The position numbers and the translations under genes were made by a program. A stretch of 56,245 nt of DNA, from positions 1 through 56,245 of the forward strand of contig JAEOSR010000105.1 of NCBI GenBank assembly GCA_016840285.1. Reading direction: 5' to 3'. Positions 17,695-26,254 of this stretch are shown piece after piece; position 1 is the stretch's first letter, and each line of letters begins with the position of its first letter. The notes below the pieces were generated by a model that saw only the letters and a list, made by a program, of their open reading frames with translations, made no database searches and was not told where the DNA came from. Source of the stretch: Candidatus Hodarchaeota archaeon (GTDB lineage: Archaea; Asgardarchaeota; Heimdallarchaeia; Hodarchaeales; Hodarchaeaceae).

Positions 17695-18312
17695 TTAATT
17701 TGTCAGAAATACCATCAGGCTAATAACAAAGTAGTATAGCTGATAGGGAGCAACCCCTAGTCTTTCAACTAATCCCCTATAGTTACCTTTAGCAAAAATT
17801 GTAGCAATACCTACAAGGATAAATGAAACTATTGCTGTAATGAGGGAATACAACGCAAAAACTGCCCATCCTTCTACTGAAGTTAATCGAATCCAAAAAG
17901 CCACCATCCCAGTAATTGTCAACAAACCCATCGCAGCCACAAGGACTAGATGCATTTTTCCTCTGAGAGTTATGAATTCACCACCAGCATCTAATGGGAA
18001 CAAGGTTGCAACGAGTATTCCCAAAACTGAACTGACTAAGAATAAAAGGGGTCCAATGATTGATCCTGGGCCATCGGGGATTCCCCCATGTAATCCAAGA
18101 TAAAATATAAATAATAAAACACTAGAAGTAATAATAAAAGATTGAAATAATCGTTGGTTAGGAGCATCCACTGCAAAGAGTGAACTTATATCGTCTCGAA
18201 TATGACTGTAATCCGATAGCATTATTCCTCCAAGAATCCACATCGCTGTATAGATGATTGGACTTAACATTCCACAAATAGCAAGAATCTGATAAATATT
18301 CATCTCATTCAC
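17695..18312 (-). CDS. DUF998 family membrane protein
   Basis: A 205-residue protein with six hydrophobic segments and the DUF998-like opening (GGIMLSDYSHIRDDISSL, then APNQRLF). The first codon is GTG (18310-18312), with an in-frame ATG at 18303 as alternative. The family has no defined function. It ends a run of minus-strand genes that begins near 20889. Confidence 0.72.
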   Translation of the reverse strand: MNEMNIYQILAICGMLSPIIYTAMWILGGIMLSDYSHIRDDISSLFAVDAPNQRLFQSFIITSSVLLFIFYLGLHGGIPDGPGSIIGPLLFLVSSVLGILVATLFPLDAGGEFITLRGKMHLVLVAAMGLLTITGMVAFWIRLTSVEGWAVFALYSLITAIVSFILVGIATIFAKGNYRGLVERLGVAPYQLYYFVISLMVFLTN

Positions 18313-18344
18313 ATTCTCAAATCTTGAGTTTATATAAATAAAGA

Positions 18345-18866
18345 TTAAGGGGTTGATATTTGAGAGATGATTCTTGAATGAAATAACATTCCATAAATAA
18401 AAATCCCAATCAACACTACCAATAATAGTAAACCATTATTTGGAAGGAAGATGATAAAAGCAATTAAGACTAAATTAATTACTACGCCAAGTATCCAATG
18501 AAAAGGTGTTGGAGATAATCCATCGTAGAATACTATAAACGCTAATGTCGCTATAGCTGAAGAAATGATTATCAATAGAGATGAATACTCATTTAGGACT
18601 AAGAGATTGAGACCAGATAAAAGCAATAATAATCCACTTAAACCGAATAAAATCACAATAAGAATCCAAGTAATTTTTCCGATATAAGTAGTCCATTTTT
18701 GGGGTGTTACTTTGTCCAACAGCCAAGATCGTCCTGACCATCCCAAATAAACATTATCTTTTTCATCATAATGATAGAATAAGAATATTACATGTATTGA
18801 ACCGTGTGCTATCAGGTACAAGCCTAAAAACACCTGTTCTAATCCCGTTATCTCTAACGCGTTCAT
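18345..18866 (-). CDS. Small multi-pass membrane protein of unknown function
   Basis: A 173-residue protein with five hydrophobic segments. An early polar motif (YLIAHGSIHVIFLFYH) places several His residues near the first TM, and a Trp-rich loop (YLGWSGRSWLLDK) follows. It is not recognised. It sits 32 bp upstream of the DUF998 gene on the same strand, so the two membrane proteins may be co-expressed. Confidence 0.65.
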   Translation of the reverse strand: MNALEITGLEQVFLGLYLIAHGSIHVIFLFYHYDEKDNVYLGWSGRSWLLDKVTPQKWTTYIGKITWILIVILFGLSGLLLLLSGLNLLVLNEYSSLLIIISSAIATLAFIVFYDGLSPTPFHWILGVVINLVLIAFIIFLPNNGLLLLVVLIGIFIYGMLFHSRIISQISTP

Positions 18867-18887
18867 AATTCTATCTCCACAACATTC

Positions 18888-19529
18888 TTAAATTGTTTCC
18901 AATTCTTTTTGTGGTTCTCTTACCATCTCCCAAAACGGAAATTCGGCACCTGGAGCACGTCCCTCTTTTAACGTTTGAAATCCATATTTCGAATACATCT
19001 TCATATTTTTTTCCGTCTCTGTTTCCAAATAGATTGGAATACCTTCTATATCTGCCTTTGCAAACATTGGTTTCAGTAATCTTCCTCCAAGCCCCTGTCC
19101 TTGGAATTCTGGTAAAACACCGATGGCCTGAAGATATAAATAAGATCTATCTTTCATATGCTCTCTGCGATCTTTGTCAATTTCCTTAAATAACGTCTCA
19201 ATTTTCCTGCCAATTTCACTTCCCATTTTAATTGCAGCTCGAAAAGCTCCACTTCTAAGAAGTCTCCAAAATGATGGATCCACAGTTGTATGGGGCGCCC
19301 ACGCGGCAAAACCCTCAAGATTTTCTGTAGGAGCATATACTATTCCATAAGTCAAAGAATAACGTACAACATATTCAAATACTGCAGGTAACTTCTTTTT
19401 TCTCTCGTTTTCATCGGGAATTACATGAATCCATGTAGGATCATCGTGGAAAGCTTTTCCCAAAACTTGACATGCTGTTTTAACATCCTTTTTCTGGATT
19501 TTGTACAATTCCTCAATAGCAAATGACAT
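18888..19529 (-). CDS. GNAT-family N-acetyltransferase
   Basis: A 213-residue GNAT enzyme. The acetyl-CoA pyrophosphate-binding motif A is clear (LPEFQGQGLGGRLLKPM), followed by motif B-like MYSKYGFQTLKEG. The N-terminal part (ACQVLGKAFHDDPTW) is typical of stand-alone GNATs that acetylate small molecules. The substrate is unknown. It lies 21 bp upstream of the small membrane protein gene on the same strand. Confidence 0.88.
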   Translation of the reverse strand: MSFAIEELYKIQKKDVKTACQVLGKAFHDDPTWIHVIPDENERKKKLPAVFEYVVRYSLTYGIVYAPTENLEGFAAWAPHTTVDPSFWRLLRSGAFRAAIKMGSEIGRKIETLFKEIDKDRREHMKDRSYLYLQAIGVLPEFQGQGLGGRLLKPMFAKADIEGIPIYLETETEKNMKMYSKYGFQTLKEGRAPGAEFPFWEMVREPQKELETI

Positions 19530-19578
19530 GAAATTGAGGTAAAAAGTTTTAGTTAAAAAGGATTACTTTTCACAAGGA

Positions 19579-20106
19579 CTATTCATCTCTGAATAATCTA
19601 TCCTGAGGAATCATTACAGAATAAGCTCCATACGCATGGCCTTTTCTCAATTTAATAACGTTATACCCGATTCCAAAACATAGAACCTTTGGATTCGGTT
19701 TAATTCTGATGAAAGTCATTAATTCTTGCTCCCCTTGTTTAATTTCCTCTTTGATTAGCCTAAGGATACGTTTCTGAGTAAAAGCTTCTTGTATTTCTGT
19801 ATTATCCACTGCTATGAAATCAGCTTCTCCTTGAAGTGTAACTGTGGACGATGGTGCAAAACGAATATAATAATGTGGAAAGGGAATAAGAAAAGAAACG
19901 TTTGGATTTCGTTCAATGTTTCGTACTTTTTTGTACTCTTTCGAGGTTAAACAGTATAATGCGAATTTCGAGGAAGGCGGTGAAACTCCATAAAGGATTC
20001 CTGTAGTATGTGGTGTTCCATCTTGGTTTAAAGTCGTTAAAACTCCAAATGTTTTCGTTCTAATCTGTCTTTCAACGAATGGAAAAGTAAAATCATGTTT
20101 CTTCAT
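19579..20106 (-). CDS. Pyridoxamine 5'-phosphate oxidase-like flavin-binding protein
   Basis: A 175-residue protein with the split-barrel FMN-binding pattern: RTKTFGVLTTLNQDGTPHT, then KKVRNIERNPNVSFLI. Homologues bind FMN or F420, or act as small oxidoreductases; true pyridoxal synthesis cannot be claimed. It lies 49 bp upstream of the GNAT gene on the same strand. Confidence 0.8.
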   Translation of the reverse strand: MKKHDFTFPFVERQIRTKTFGVLTTLNQDGTPHTTGILYGVSPPSSKFALYCLTSKEYKKVRNIERNPNVSFLIPFPHYYIRFAPSSTVTLQGEADFIAVDNTEIQEAFTQKRILRLIKEEIKQGEQELMTFIRIKPNPKVLCFGIGYNVIKLRKGHAYGAYSVMIPQDRLFRDE

Positions 20107-20178
20107 TTTTAGTCACTTTTTTGATATTATTTCACTTATTGAAATAAAGAGAATGGGAGTTACACTTTATTATAATAA

Positions 20179-20889
20179 TTATTTAACCGCTACAAATACC
20201 GTGACTGTTTCAAAATATATTGGATACCAAACAACTTTCTTCCACCCTGCTCGTTTGATAATCTTCGAAAAATTTAACGCTATAGGAAATTGGGTGATAC
20301 TTTCTGCTAAATACTTGTAAACATTAGAATTTAAAGAAAAGAACTTGGCAATTAGGGGAGCTATTTTTCTAAAATAGAAAAGTACAAGAAATCTCACAAG
20401 ATAATTCGTTGGAGGAGTAGCTTCTACAATAATAAACCGTCCTCCATTCTTCGTGATACGAGCTACTTCTTTCATTGTAATTAACGGATTGTGGACATTA
20501 CGAATCCCAAAACCAATCGTACACACATCGAAAATCTCATTTGAGAAGGGTAGCTGGTTAATGTCTGCTCTGGTAAAAGATATGTGTTTATTATCACCTA
20601 AACTTCGTGATCTACTTAATGCAACTGACAACATTTTATCAGACATATCGGTTCCGATAACAGTTCCCTGAGCTTCTTTAAGTAATAGAAAAGTGAAATC
20701 TCCTGTACCAGTAGCAAGATCTAAGGCTTTATCGCCAGGTTTGAAGTTAGATAACTGTGATGCGATTTTTCTTGTCCGTCTATGACTAAAGACGGTCATT
20801 ATGTCATTCATACGGTCATAATGATCTGCTATTGAATTGAACATGTTGATTATTGTTCTTGGAGATTTATCTACTTTCACGGAAAACAC
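20179..20889 (-). CDS. UbiE/MenG-like SAM-dependent C-methyltransferase
   Basis: A 236-residue class I methyltransferase. The N-terminus (MFNSIADHYDRMNDIM) and SAM-binding motif I (LDLATGTGDF) match UbiE/MenG, as does IGFGIRNVHNP. UbiE/MenG methylate the ring of demethylmenaquinone or a ubiquinone precursor, which would imply a quinone here, but a related substrate is possible because no other quinone genes are in view. The start is GTG (20887-20889), with another in-frame GTG three codons in. Confidence 0.85.
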   Translation of the reverse strand: MFSVKVDKSPRTIINMFNSIADHYDRMNDIMTVFSHRRTRKIASQLSNFKPGDKALDLATGTGDFTFLLLKEAQGTVIGTDMSDKMLSVALSRSRSLGDNKHISFTRADINQLPFSNEIFDVCTIGFGIRNVHNPLITMKEVARITKNGGRFIIVEATPPTNYLVRFLVLFYFRKIAPLIAKFFSLNSNVYKYLAESITQFPIALNFSKIIKRAGWKKVVWYPIYFETVTVFVAVK

Positions 20890-21002
20890 TTGAAGGAATG
20901 TATATCATGTATCGAAACCGACAATTCAGGTTAATACTCAAAATATAAATGATACTTATTAAAGATTTAAACACTGTAATCAAAAATGCGGGAGGAAATC
21001 TA

Positions 21003-21698
21003 TCACAATTTATAGCCTGTCTTTTCCCAAGCTTGTCTCATAACGGGATTTCTCTTCAAATAGGAATCCACTACCCGTTTAGGAACACGATTTAAGGGAC
21101 ATGAAAAATTAACGCATCGTGGACAGATCTTTGTTACCAGATTCTTTCCAAAAACTAAAGCTCCTCCAAATGTAAGGAAGCTTACGACCCCTAATATTAC
21201 TACGAAGAGAAATTCTGTACTTACTTCATAAAGCGTTAATGTTCCCCAGAAAATGATAAAAATTGGTATCCCAAAAAAAAGAGCAAATCCAATGAGTAAT
21301 CCTGCTCTTTCCCATTGATTCATAGGTCGAGGGTTGTATTTCCATATCTTTGGTAAACCATGATTCGCTAGACAATGCAGGATTCTTCCTTCTTCCGAAT
21401 AATAGGGACAATGACGGCATAAGACAAGAATTTCAAAGAATCCAAAAAATAAAACCCAAAAAGCACCATAAATAATTATTCCAAACCATACTCCAGTCCA
21501 AATAACAGTTAATACCATTCCAATTGCTGCAGGAATGAAAAACGGCAGTCCACTAACATAAAACCTGGTAAGATGTTTCCTCTCCCATTTGCAATCGAGA
21601 TCGGTATTGATGGTACAAACATCACATTCCACATTGGCATCCCAAGTGCAAGTAATGGGTTCAGTTTTATTTAGATTCTTGGTTGTCATTAGATTCAT
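21003..21698 (-). CDS. Membrane protein with three cysteine clusters
   Basis: A 231-residue protein with four TM segments and 13 Cys residues. An N-terminal cluster (CTWDANVECDVC, then C and DCKW), a middle loop cluster (CRHCPYY, then HCLANHG) between TM pairs, and a C-terminal cluster (CPRCVNFSCPLN) suggest metal or Fe-S binding on one face of the membrane. It is not recognised. Redox or metal handling is a guess from the Cys spacing. It is the first gene of the minus-strand block and is divergent from the M20 gene. Confidence 0.7.
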   Translation of the reverse strand: MNLMTTKNLNKTEPITCTWDANVECDVCTINTDLDCKWERKHLTRFYVSGLPFFIPAAIGMVLTVIWTGVWFGIIIYGAFWVLFFGFFEILVLCRHCPYYSEEGRILHCLANHGLPKIWKYNPRPMNQWERAGLLIGFALFFGIPIFIIFWGTLTLYEVSTEFLFVVILGVVSFLTFGGALVFGKNLVTKICPRCVNFSCPLNRVPKRVVDSYLKRNPVMRQAWEKTGYKL

Positions 21699-21852
21699 TC
21701 GTCCTGAAAACTGCAGCTCCTTGTTATAACGTTGAGATAACCGTTAGTCCATCGTGATATCAATACTAAAAAAGATTCGTGTATAATGTACATGATGAGT
21801 ACACTTAAGCAGATTTTTAAGTGCCATTTTTTCTTTCACAACGGGATTCATC

Positions 21853-23022
21853 ATGACTGAAGAATTACTCTCCAAGCTTGACTTAGCGTACACTCAACGA
21901 CTTTTGGAGGATATGATTCGCATCAATTCCATTGTAGGCAATGAGGGGGAACTAGCAGAGTATCTCAAGAACGAGCTAGAAGCTCTTGGATTGAAAGGGG
22001 AACTAGATCTAGTGGAACCAGGTAGGCCTAATGTTTATGCACGATTATCAGGTGTTAAGCCAGGAAAAAGACTTAATTTCAATGGTCACATGGATACAGT
22101 CCCCGTTGTGGATGGATGGGACACAGATCCTTTTACTCCAGTGATTAAAGACGGGAAAATATTCGGCCTTGGTGCCTGTGACATGAAAGCTGGCATTGCG
22201 TGTATTTTGAATGTGTTACGGGCTTTTATTGAATCTGACCATTCCTTTAATGGGGAACTTTCTTTCTCAGGAGTGATAGATGAAGAGGCATATGGGAAAG
22301 GAGCTAAAGCAATGCTCAAAACCGATTTTGCTAAAGTAGATGCTATTGTTTTACCTGAGCCGTATCCTGGAGATGGAGTCAAACCGATACCCCTTGGAAT
22401 TACTGGTAAAATTCTCTATGATATTTCAGTCAAAGGGAAAGCAGCTCATGCTTTTCGTCCCCACTTGGGAATAAATGCAATTGAGGAACTGGGCAAAATT
22501 ATCACAAGCTTACCTAAACTGAAATTCAAGGAGCACCCAGATTTTGGGAAAGGAAATTACTCAACATTAAAAGTTGAAGGGGGTTATGACGTTTATTCGG
22601 TAGTGGTCCCTTTTTTTGCTCGGGTGGAGGTCAACCGATTACTTGTACCTGGAGAAACAGTAGTAACTGCTATAGAAGATATGGAAAGATTAGTAAAATC
22701 TCTAAATCTTACTGCTGAGGTAGAGATAAAAGTTAAACCTCCTCAATATGAAGCGTTCATGCTAGATAAAAACGAACCTATTATACGAATATTTGATTCA
22801 ATATATAAACAGATTATGGGAAAATCGCCTCATTATGAATACACATCAGGGATTACTGATGCTAATATATTTGTGGGAGAGGCAAATATTCCCTGTTTAC
22901 ATCTAGGCCCACCACAAGAAGTAGCTCATCAAAAAAATGAATTTGTATTACAAAATGAGTTACAACCACTGTCTCAGATGTTCGCTCTCATAGCAGCTAA
23001 GTTTCTTGGAAATTTTACATGA
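21853..23022 (+). CDS. M20-family metallohydrolase (ArgE/DapE-like)
   Basis: A 389-residue zinc-dependent amidohydrolase. Metal and catalytic residues are visible: His79 and Asp81 in FNGHMDTVP, Asp110 in LGACDMKAG, and Glu144-Glu145 in GVIDEEAYGKG. A late metal-ligand His lies in VAHQKNEF. The family cleaves N-acyl amino acids, succinyl-diaminopimelate or dipeptides. The next gene, an MtmB-like methyltransferase, starts 20 bp after the stop on the same strand, so this enzyme may release or process the amine that is demethylated. The substrate is not known. Confidence 0.9.
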   Translation: MTEELLSKLDLAYTQRLLEDMIRINSIVGNEGELAEYLKNELEALGLKGELDLVEPGRPNVYARLSGVKPGKRLNFNGHMDTVPVVDGWDTDPFTPVIKDGKIFGLGACDMKAGIACILNVLRAFIESDHSFNGELSFSGVIDEEAYGKGAKAMLKTDFAKVDAIVLPEPYPGDGVKPIPLGITGKILYDISVKGKAAHAFRPHLGINAIEELGKIITSLPKLKFKEHPDFGKGNYSTLKVEGGYDVYSVVVPFFARVEVNRLLVPGETVVTAIEDMERLVKSLNLTAEVEIKVKPPQYEAFMLDKNEPIIRIFDSIYKQIMGKSPHYEYTSGITDANIFVGEANIPCLHLGPPQEVAHQKNEFVLQNELQPLSQMFALIAAKFLGNFT

Positions 23023-23030
23023 ATTAAGCT

Positions 23031-23038
23031 AGGGTGAT
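23031..23038 (+). promoter_or_regulatory. Ribosome binding site deciding the MtmB-like start
   Basis: AGGGTGAT lies 4 bp before ATG 23043-23045. It covers the upstream in-frame GTG at 23034, so the ATG is the better start. Confidence 0.6.
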
Positions 23039-23042
23039 ATAT

Positions 23043-24428
23043 ATGGTAACTCCTCCTTGGCGAATCAATGAAGTGTTGGAAAGAGCAGAGAATGGTCCTG
23101 TGTGTCTAGAAAAGGATTTTGATCTCAAGCTCCTTGTTCCTGAGCTCAAGAGGATTATCAAGGAGTATGATATTGTTTTTGATCCTGCGACACCAGTTCC
23201 AGAAGATCCATCCTTGGTTGATAGTCTATGGGAGGCAGGAATTGATCTATACCTCGAGATTGGAACACTTTGTACTGACACCCATAGGAGAATTTTGTTT
23301 ACAGAGGATGAGTTGAAAGAAGCTCTTGGAAACTTCCCTGGAAAGTTTACACTGGGTTTTGGACGAGATTCTAGAGAAATTGCCTATAGAAAGATTGAAG
23401 ATCCCAAACCACCTTTTTGTATGTTTACACCCGATATCACCTGTGATGAGGATCTTTTCATCCCAATGAGCATGGCATATTTACAGGAACCTCTAGCTGA
23501 CGGCGTCTGTGCTCCAATCTTAGATGAAATTGAAGGGCTCCCGATTCGGTCTGGCTACCCCTCGGAAGTGAAAGGTAGTGTTGCTCACACTATGATGTTT
23601 CGTGAGGCTGCCAGGCGGGTGGGTCGACCGGGTATCTTTCTGAAAAGTGTTGGAACTGCAGAATCTGATGCTGCTCAGATTGCCGCGAGTAATCCTGAAT
23701 GGGGAGAACGATTGACAGATGGGCGCTTCGTTGCTAGTGTGACTGAACTTAAAATAAACAACTCTCTCTTGAACAAGATGGTACATTTTCATACATATGG
23801 ATGTTTTGTGGGAGCTCTTGCAGGGCCCATCCTTGGAGGATACGCAGGGGGCCCTGAAGGAACCGCTGTTGTTGGTGTTGCGTATCATTTAATGGGATTA
23901 CTGGTAAATCAAGCTCACTTCATGGTATACTTTCCTTTTCATCTAAAACATACCTGTAACACAACACGAGAACTTCTCTGGGTGTTGTCAACAACCTATC
24001 AATCTTTAGCTCGTAATAGTAATTTAATTTCTTTATCAGCGAGCTATGCTGCTGCTGGACCATGTACATCCATGGTTCTAAGAGAAGCAGCAGCTCACGC
24101 TCTCGCTTCAGTTATTTCTGGTTCAAACCTCTGGATAATGGCTGTTGCTAAAAATAGACACAAGAACTATGCGACTCCAATGGAAGCACGGATGGCTGCA
24201 GAGATAGGGTATGGGGTAACAAAAGATCAACTGTCAAGAAGCGATGTTAATGAGCTTGTTCTTACTCTTCTCAAAACCTACGAAGATAATATTGAGAATG
24301 CTCCCTTGGGAAAAGATTTCCGAGAATGCTATGACGTACAACGGTATAAACCTTCGCCAGAATATATGGATCTCTATCAAACCATTCGTAAGGAGCTTGA
24401 GGACCTCGGTGTCCCATTCATTTACTGA
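23043..24428 (+). CDS. MtmB-like methylamine methyltransferase homologue without pyrrolysine (Lys at the Pyl site)
   Basis: A 461-residue protein with the landmarks I recall for MtmB, the monomethylamine:corrinoid methyltransferase: TLCTDTHRR, GRPG, TELKIN, GGYAGGPEGTAVV, AAGPCTSM, FRECYDV and an ending KELEDLGVPF. Length and landmarks fit MtmB (about 458 residues) better than MttB. In MtmB the UAG-encoded pyrrolysine follows GRPGMGV. Here the ungapped equivalent is GRPGIFLK, an ordinary Lys201 (AAA, 23643-23645). No in-frame TAG is present. The methyl donor may therefore differ from monomethylamine. No corrinoid protein or RamA gene is in the window. It forms an operon with the M20 hydrolase. 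The MtmB alignment is from memory. Confidence 0.78.
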   Translation: MVTPPWRINEVLERAENGPVCLEKDFDLKLLVPELKRIIKEYDIVFDPATPVPEDPSLVDSLWEAGIDLYLEIGTLCTDTHRRILFTEDELKEALGNFPGKFTLGFGRDSREIAYRKIEDPKPPFCMFTPDITCDEDLFIPMSMAYLQEPLADGVCAPILDEIEGLPIRSGYPSEVKGSVAHTMMFREAARRVGRPGIFLKSVGTAESDAAQIAASNPEWGERLTDGRFVASVTELKINNSLLNKMVHFHTYGCFVGALAGPILGGYAGGPEGTAVVGVAYHLMGLLVNQAHFMVYFPFHLKHTCNTTRELLWVLSTTYQSLARNSNLISLSASYAAAGPCTSMVLREAAAHALASVISGSNLWIMAVAKNRHKNYATPMEARMAAEIGYGVTKDQLSRSDVNELVLTLLKTYEDNIENAPLGKDFRECYDVQRYKPSPEYMDLYQTIRKELEDLGVPFIY

Positions 24429-24520
24429 TACTTCTTTTTCTACACGAATGTCATTGATCATTAATTACCTGCTCGAAAATCGGCACAATGTTTAAAATGA
24501 CCAAAAAAGGAACTCTTATT

Positions 24521-25063
24521 ATGAAAAATCTCTCGTATGAAGAAATGGTAAGTGCACGAATAAAACGCGATGCTTCATACGATGGTGATTTTTATGTGGG
24601 GGTAAGAACGATGAAAATCTTTTGTCTTCCGTCTTGTAAGGCAAGATTGTCTCTGGAAAAAAACATGGTATTCTTTTCAACAAGAGAGGAAGCAATTGAG
24701 GCCGGATATCGAAGCTGCAAACGATGTAAACCAGATTTATTCCCAAAAGTTATGCCTAATTGGTTAGATAAAGTTCTATTATACATGAAAGAGAATGTTT
24801 CTGAGAAAATTATAGAGAAAAATTTGGTTCAGATTACAGGAGTAGAGATTTCTACCATTAGACGGCATTTCAGAAATCATTATCAGTTAACTCCCATGAC
24901 GTTCCACCGAAAACTTCGCCTAGCTTATGCAAAAGAATTAATAAGACAGGGAGTGAAATCAAATAAGCTCCCTTATCATTGCGGTTTTAAATCCTATAGT
25001 GGGTTCAGAACAGCTTTCTTTAAAGAGTTTGGCCATTCTCCAGGAGAATCTCAACATGTCTAA
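24521..25063 (+). CDS. Ada-like methylphosphotriester repair/AraC-type regulator
   Basis: About 180 residues from ATG 24521, which has an AAGGA about 10 bp upstream; an earlier in-frame ATG at 24488 lacks this. The N-terminal Ada zinc domain has all four Cys ligands (Cys35 and Cys39 in FCLPSCKA, Cys66 and Cys69 in SCKRCKPD). An AraC-type helix-turn-helix region follows (HCGFKSYSGFRTAFFKEFG). Ada N-domains transfer methyl from DNA phosphotriesters to a Cys and activate the adaptive response. The gene overlaps the Ogt gene by 8 bp, a split version of the two-domain Ada protein. It is uncommon in archaea, which suggests transfer from bacteria. Confidence 0.88.
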   Translation: MKNLSYEEMVSARIKRDASYDGDFYVGVRTMKIFCLPSCKARLSLEKNMVFFSTREEAIEAGYRSCKRCKPDLFPKVMPNWLDKVLLYMKENVSEKIIEKNLVQITGVEISTIRRHFRNHYQLTPMTFHRKLRLAYAKELIRQGVKSNKLPYHCGFKSYSGFRTAFFKEFGHSPGESQHV

Positions 25064-25589
25064 TTCTAAGATAGTCTATCGATATGTGGATAGCCCTTTA
25101 GGTAATCTAATCATTGGAACAACCTCTAAAGGATGTTGTCTTCTTGAATTTGAAGACAGTCATAGTTTAAGCGATATAAACTCCCGATATAACAAGTTGT
25201 ACAAGATGGATTGTGTTGAAGGGATCCATTCGACTCTTGATAACCTTGAGGGTGAGCTTAAAGATTACTTTGAGGGAAAATTACAAAAATTCGCTGTTTC
25301 CCTAGACTTACGAGGAACCACTTTTGAGACATCAGTTTGGAAGGAATTGCAAAAGATACCTTACGGAGAAACTAAATCTTATATTGATATTGCTCGGGCG
25401 ATAGATAATCCATCTGCATCTCGTGCAGTCGGTAGAGCTAATGGCAATAATCCAGTTGCGATAGTTGTCCCTTGTCATCGTGTGATCGCTAGTAACGGAA
25501 CTTTACACGGATATGGTGGGGGATTATGGAGGAAAGAAAAACTTCTAACTTTAGAATCACGAAAGAAGAGTTTAACAGATTTCATATAA
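25056..25589 (+). CDS. ogt: Methylated-DNA--protein-cysteine methyltransferase (Ogt/MGMT)
   Basis: A 178-residue suicide repair enzyme that moves the alkyl group from O6-alkylguanine to its own cysteine. The active site is PCHRV (Cys140), preceded by the DNA-recognition helix (SRAVGRANGNNP) and followed by GYGGGLWRKEKLL. The start ATG overlaps the last 8 bp of the Ada-like gene, so co-translation is expected. It ends 2 bp from the end of the convergent HicA gene. Confidence 0.96.
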   Translation: MSNSKIVYRYVDSPLGNLIIGTTSKGCCLLEFEDSHSLSDINSRYNKLYKMDCVEGIHSTLDNLEGELKDYFEGKLQKFAVSLDLRGTTFETSVWKELQKIPYGETKSYIDIARAIDNPSASRAVGRANGNNPVAIVVPCHRVIASNGTLHGYGGGLWRKEKLLTLESRKKSLTDFI

Positions 25590-25591
25590 AC

Positions 25592-25813
25592 CTAAACTAG
25601 TTTAAAGAATTCTTCTTTAGTAATCCCTAAATCATCAATAATAGATTTTATTATTCCTTTTTTAATTATTTTGTGTTGAGGAATTACGATGATGTGAGGG
25701 TAATCAGGATGTTGATAGATTGCATGAGAACCAGTTTGCCGAATTAGACTCCATCCCATTTCTCGGAGTACCTTTTCAACTTTTCTAGGCGGGAGCGGAC
25801 GAAGGCGGGAGAC
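25592..25813 (-). CDS. hicA: HicA-type mRNA interferase toxin, start codon missing in frame
   Basis: The frame encodes about 73 residues of a HicA/YcfA-like toxin (RPLPPRKVEKVLREMGW, then the catalytic TGSHAIYQHPD with His30, then IPQHKIIKKG). HicA is a double-stranded-RNA-binding-fold ribonuclease that cleaves mRNA. No ATG, GTG or TTG lies in frame before the conserved part; the frame opens after a TGA, with first codon GTC at 25811-25813. Removing one A from the AAAA just after the internal HicB codon GTG (25821-25823) would give VTKVSRLRPL. It may be an indel, an inactive toxin, or made by frameshifting from HicB. Confidence 0.75.
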   Translation of the reverse strand, partial: VSRLRPLPPRKVEKVLREMGWSLIRQTGSHAIYQHPDYPHIIVIPQHKIIKKGIIKSIIDDLGITKEEFFKLV

Positions 25814-26033
25814 TTTTGGTCACCTGAACTACTTTACGGTAAGGAATTCGTATACTTTCAGCTGAATAGGTTTCTAACGCAATATCAAGAGATAACTGAA
25901 TATCTTCTAAAGCAGTTTCTTCTGTTTCACCTTGACCATAAATTCCTTTTAGTTCTAAACACCTAGCAACGTATCCTGAATCTACATCCTCTTCAATAAT
26001 TATTGTGAAAGTTAATTCCGCCAAGAAATACAC
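25785..26033 (-). CDS. hicB: HicB-type antitoxin
   Basis: An 82-residue HicB-like protein: FTIIIEEDVDSGYVARCLEL, then GQGETEETALEDI. This partial RNase H-like fold neutralises HicA. The C-terminus is short and has no DNA-binding domain. The last 29 bp overlap the HicA frame, antitoxin first, which is common for archaeal HicBA pairs. Confidence 0.85.
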   Translation of the reverse strand: MYFLAELTFTIIIEEDVDSGYVARCLELKGIYGQGETEETALEDIQLSLDIALETYSAESIRIPYRKVVQVTKSLPPSSAPA

Positions 26034-26080
26034 CTTTATGAATAAAATTTCGTGTTAATGCAATACTGTTAATCATCTAT

Positions 26081-26254
26081 TTAATAATTGGTTTTATTAA
26101 ATTTTACATTATTGTTTTTTTCTGACTTTGGAAAACCAATCCATCTGGGAATGTTCTTAATATAGTTTTCATACTCTTTATTATGTTTTTTCTTCAAATG
26201 CGGTTCTTCAATAAAACAAACAACAAGATGGAAAAGAAAAAAGGAAATAGTACC
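26081..26254 (-). pseudogene. C-terminal part of the ICMT-like protein after an in-frame TAG
   Basis: Immediately after the TAG at 26255-26257 the same frame continues for 57 codons to TAA at 26081-26083. It contains the family's conserved end: FIEEPHLKKKHNKEYENYI followed by IPRWIGF, the EEP and PRW signature of ICMT/PEMT-like methyltransferases. The protein is complete only if the TAG is read through or is an error. Confidence 0.75.

Noticed and set aside
23520..23888. 122-codon minus-strand frame inside the MtmB-like gene
   Set aside because: Antisense shadow; composition is unlike protein-coding genes here.
23043..24428. Pyrrolysine (TAG) inside the MtmB-like genes
   Set aside because: Both frames are continuous without TAG; the Pyl-equivalent codons are AAA and CAT.
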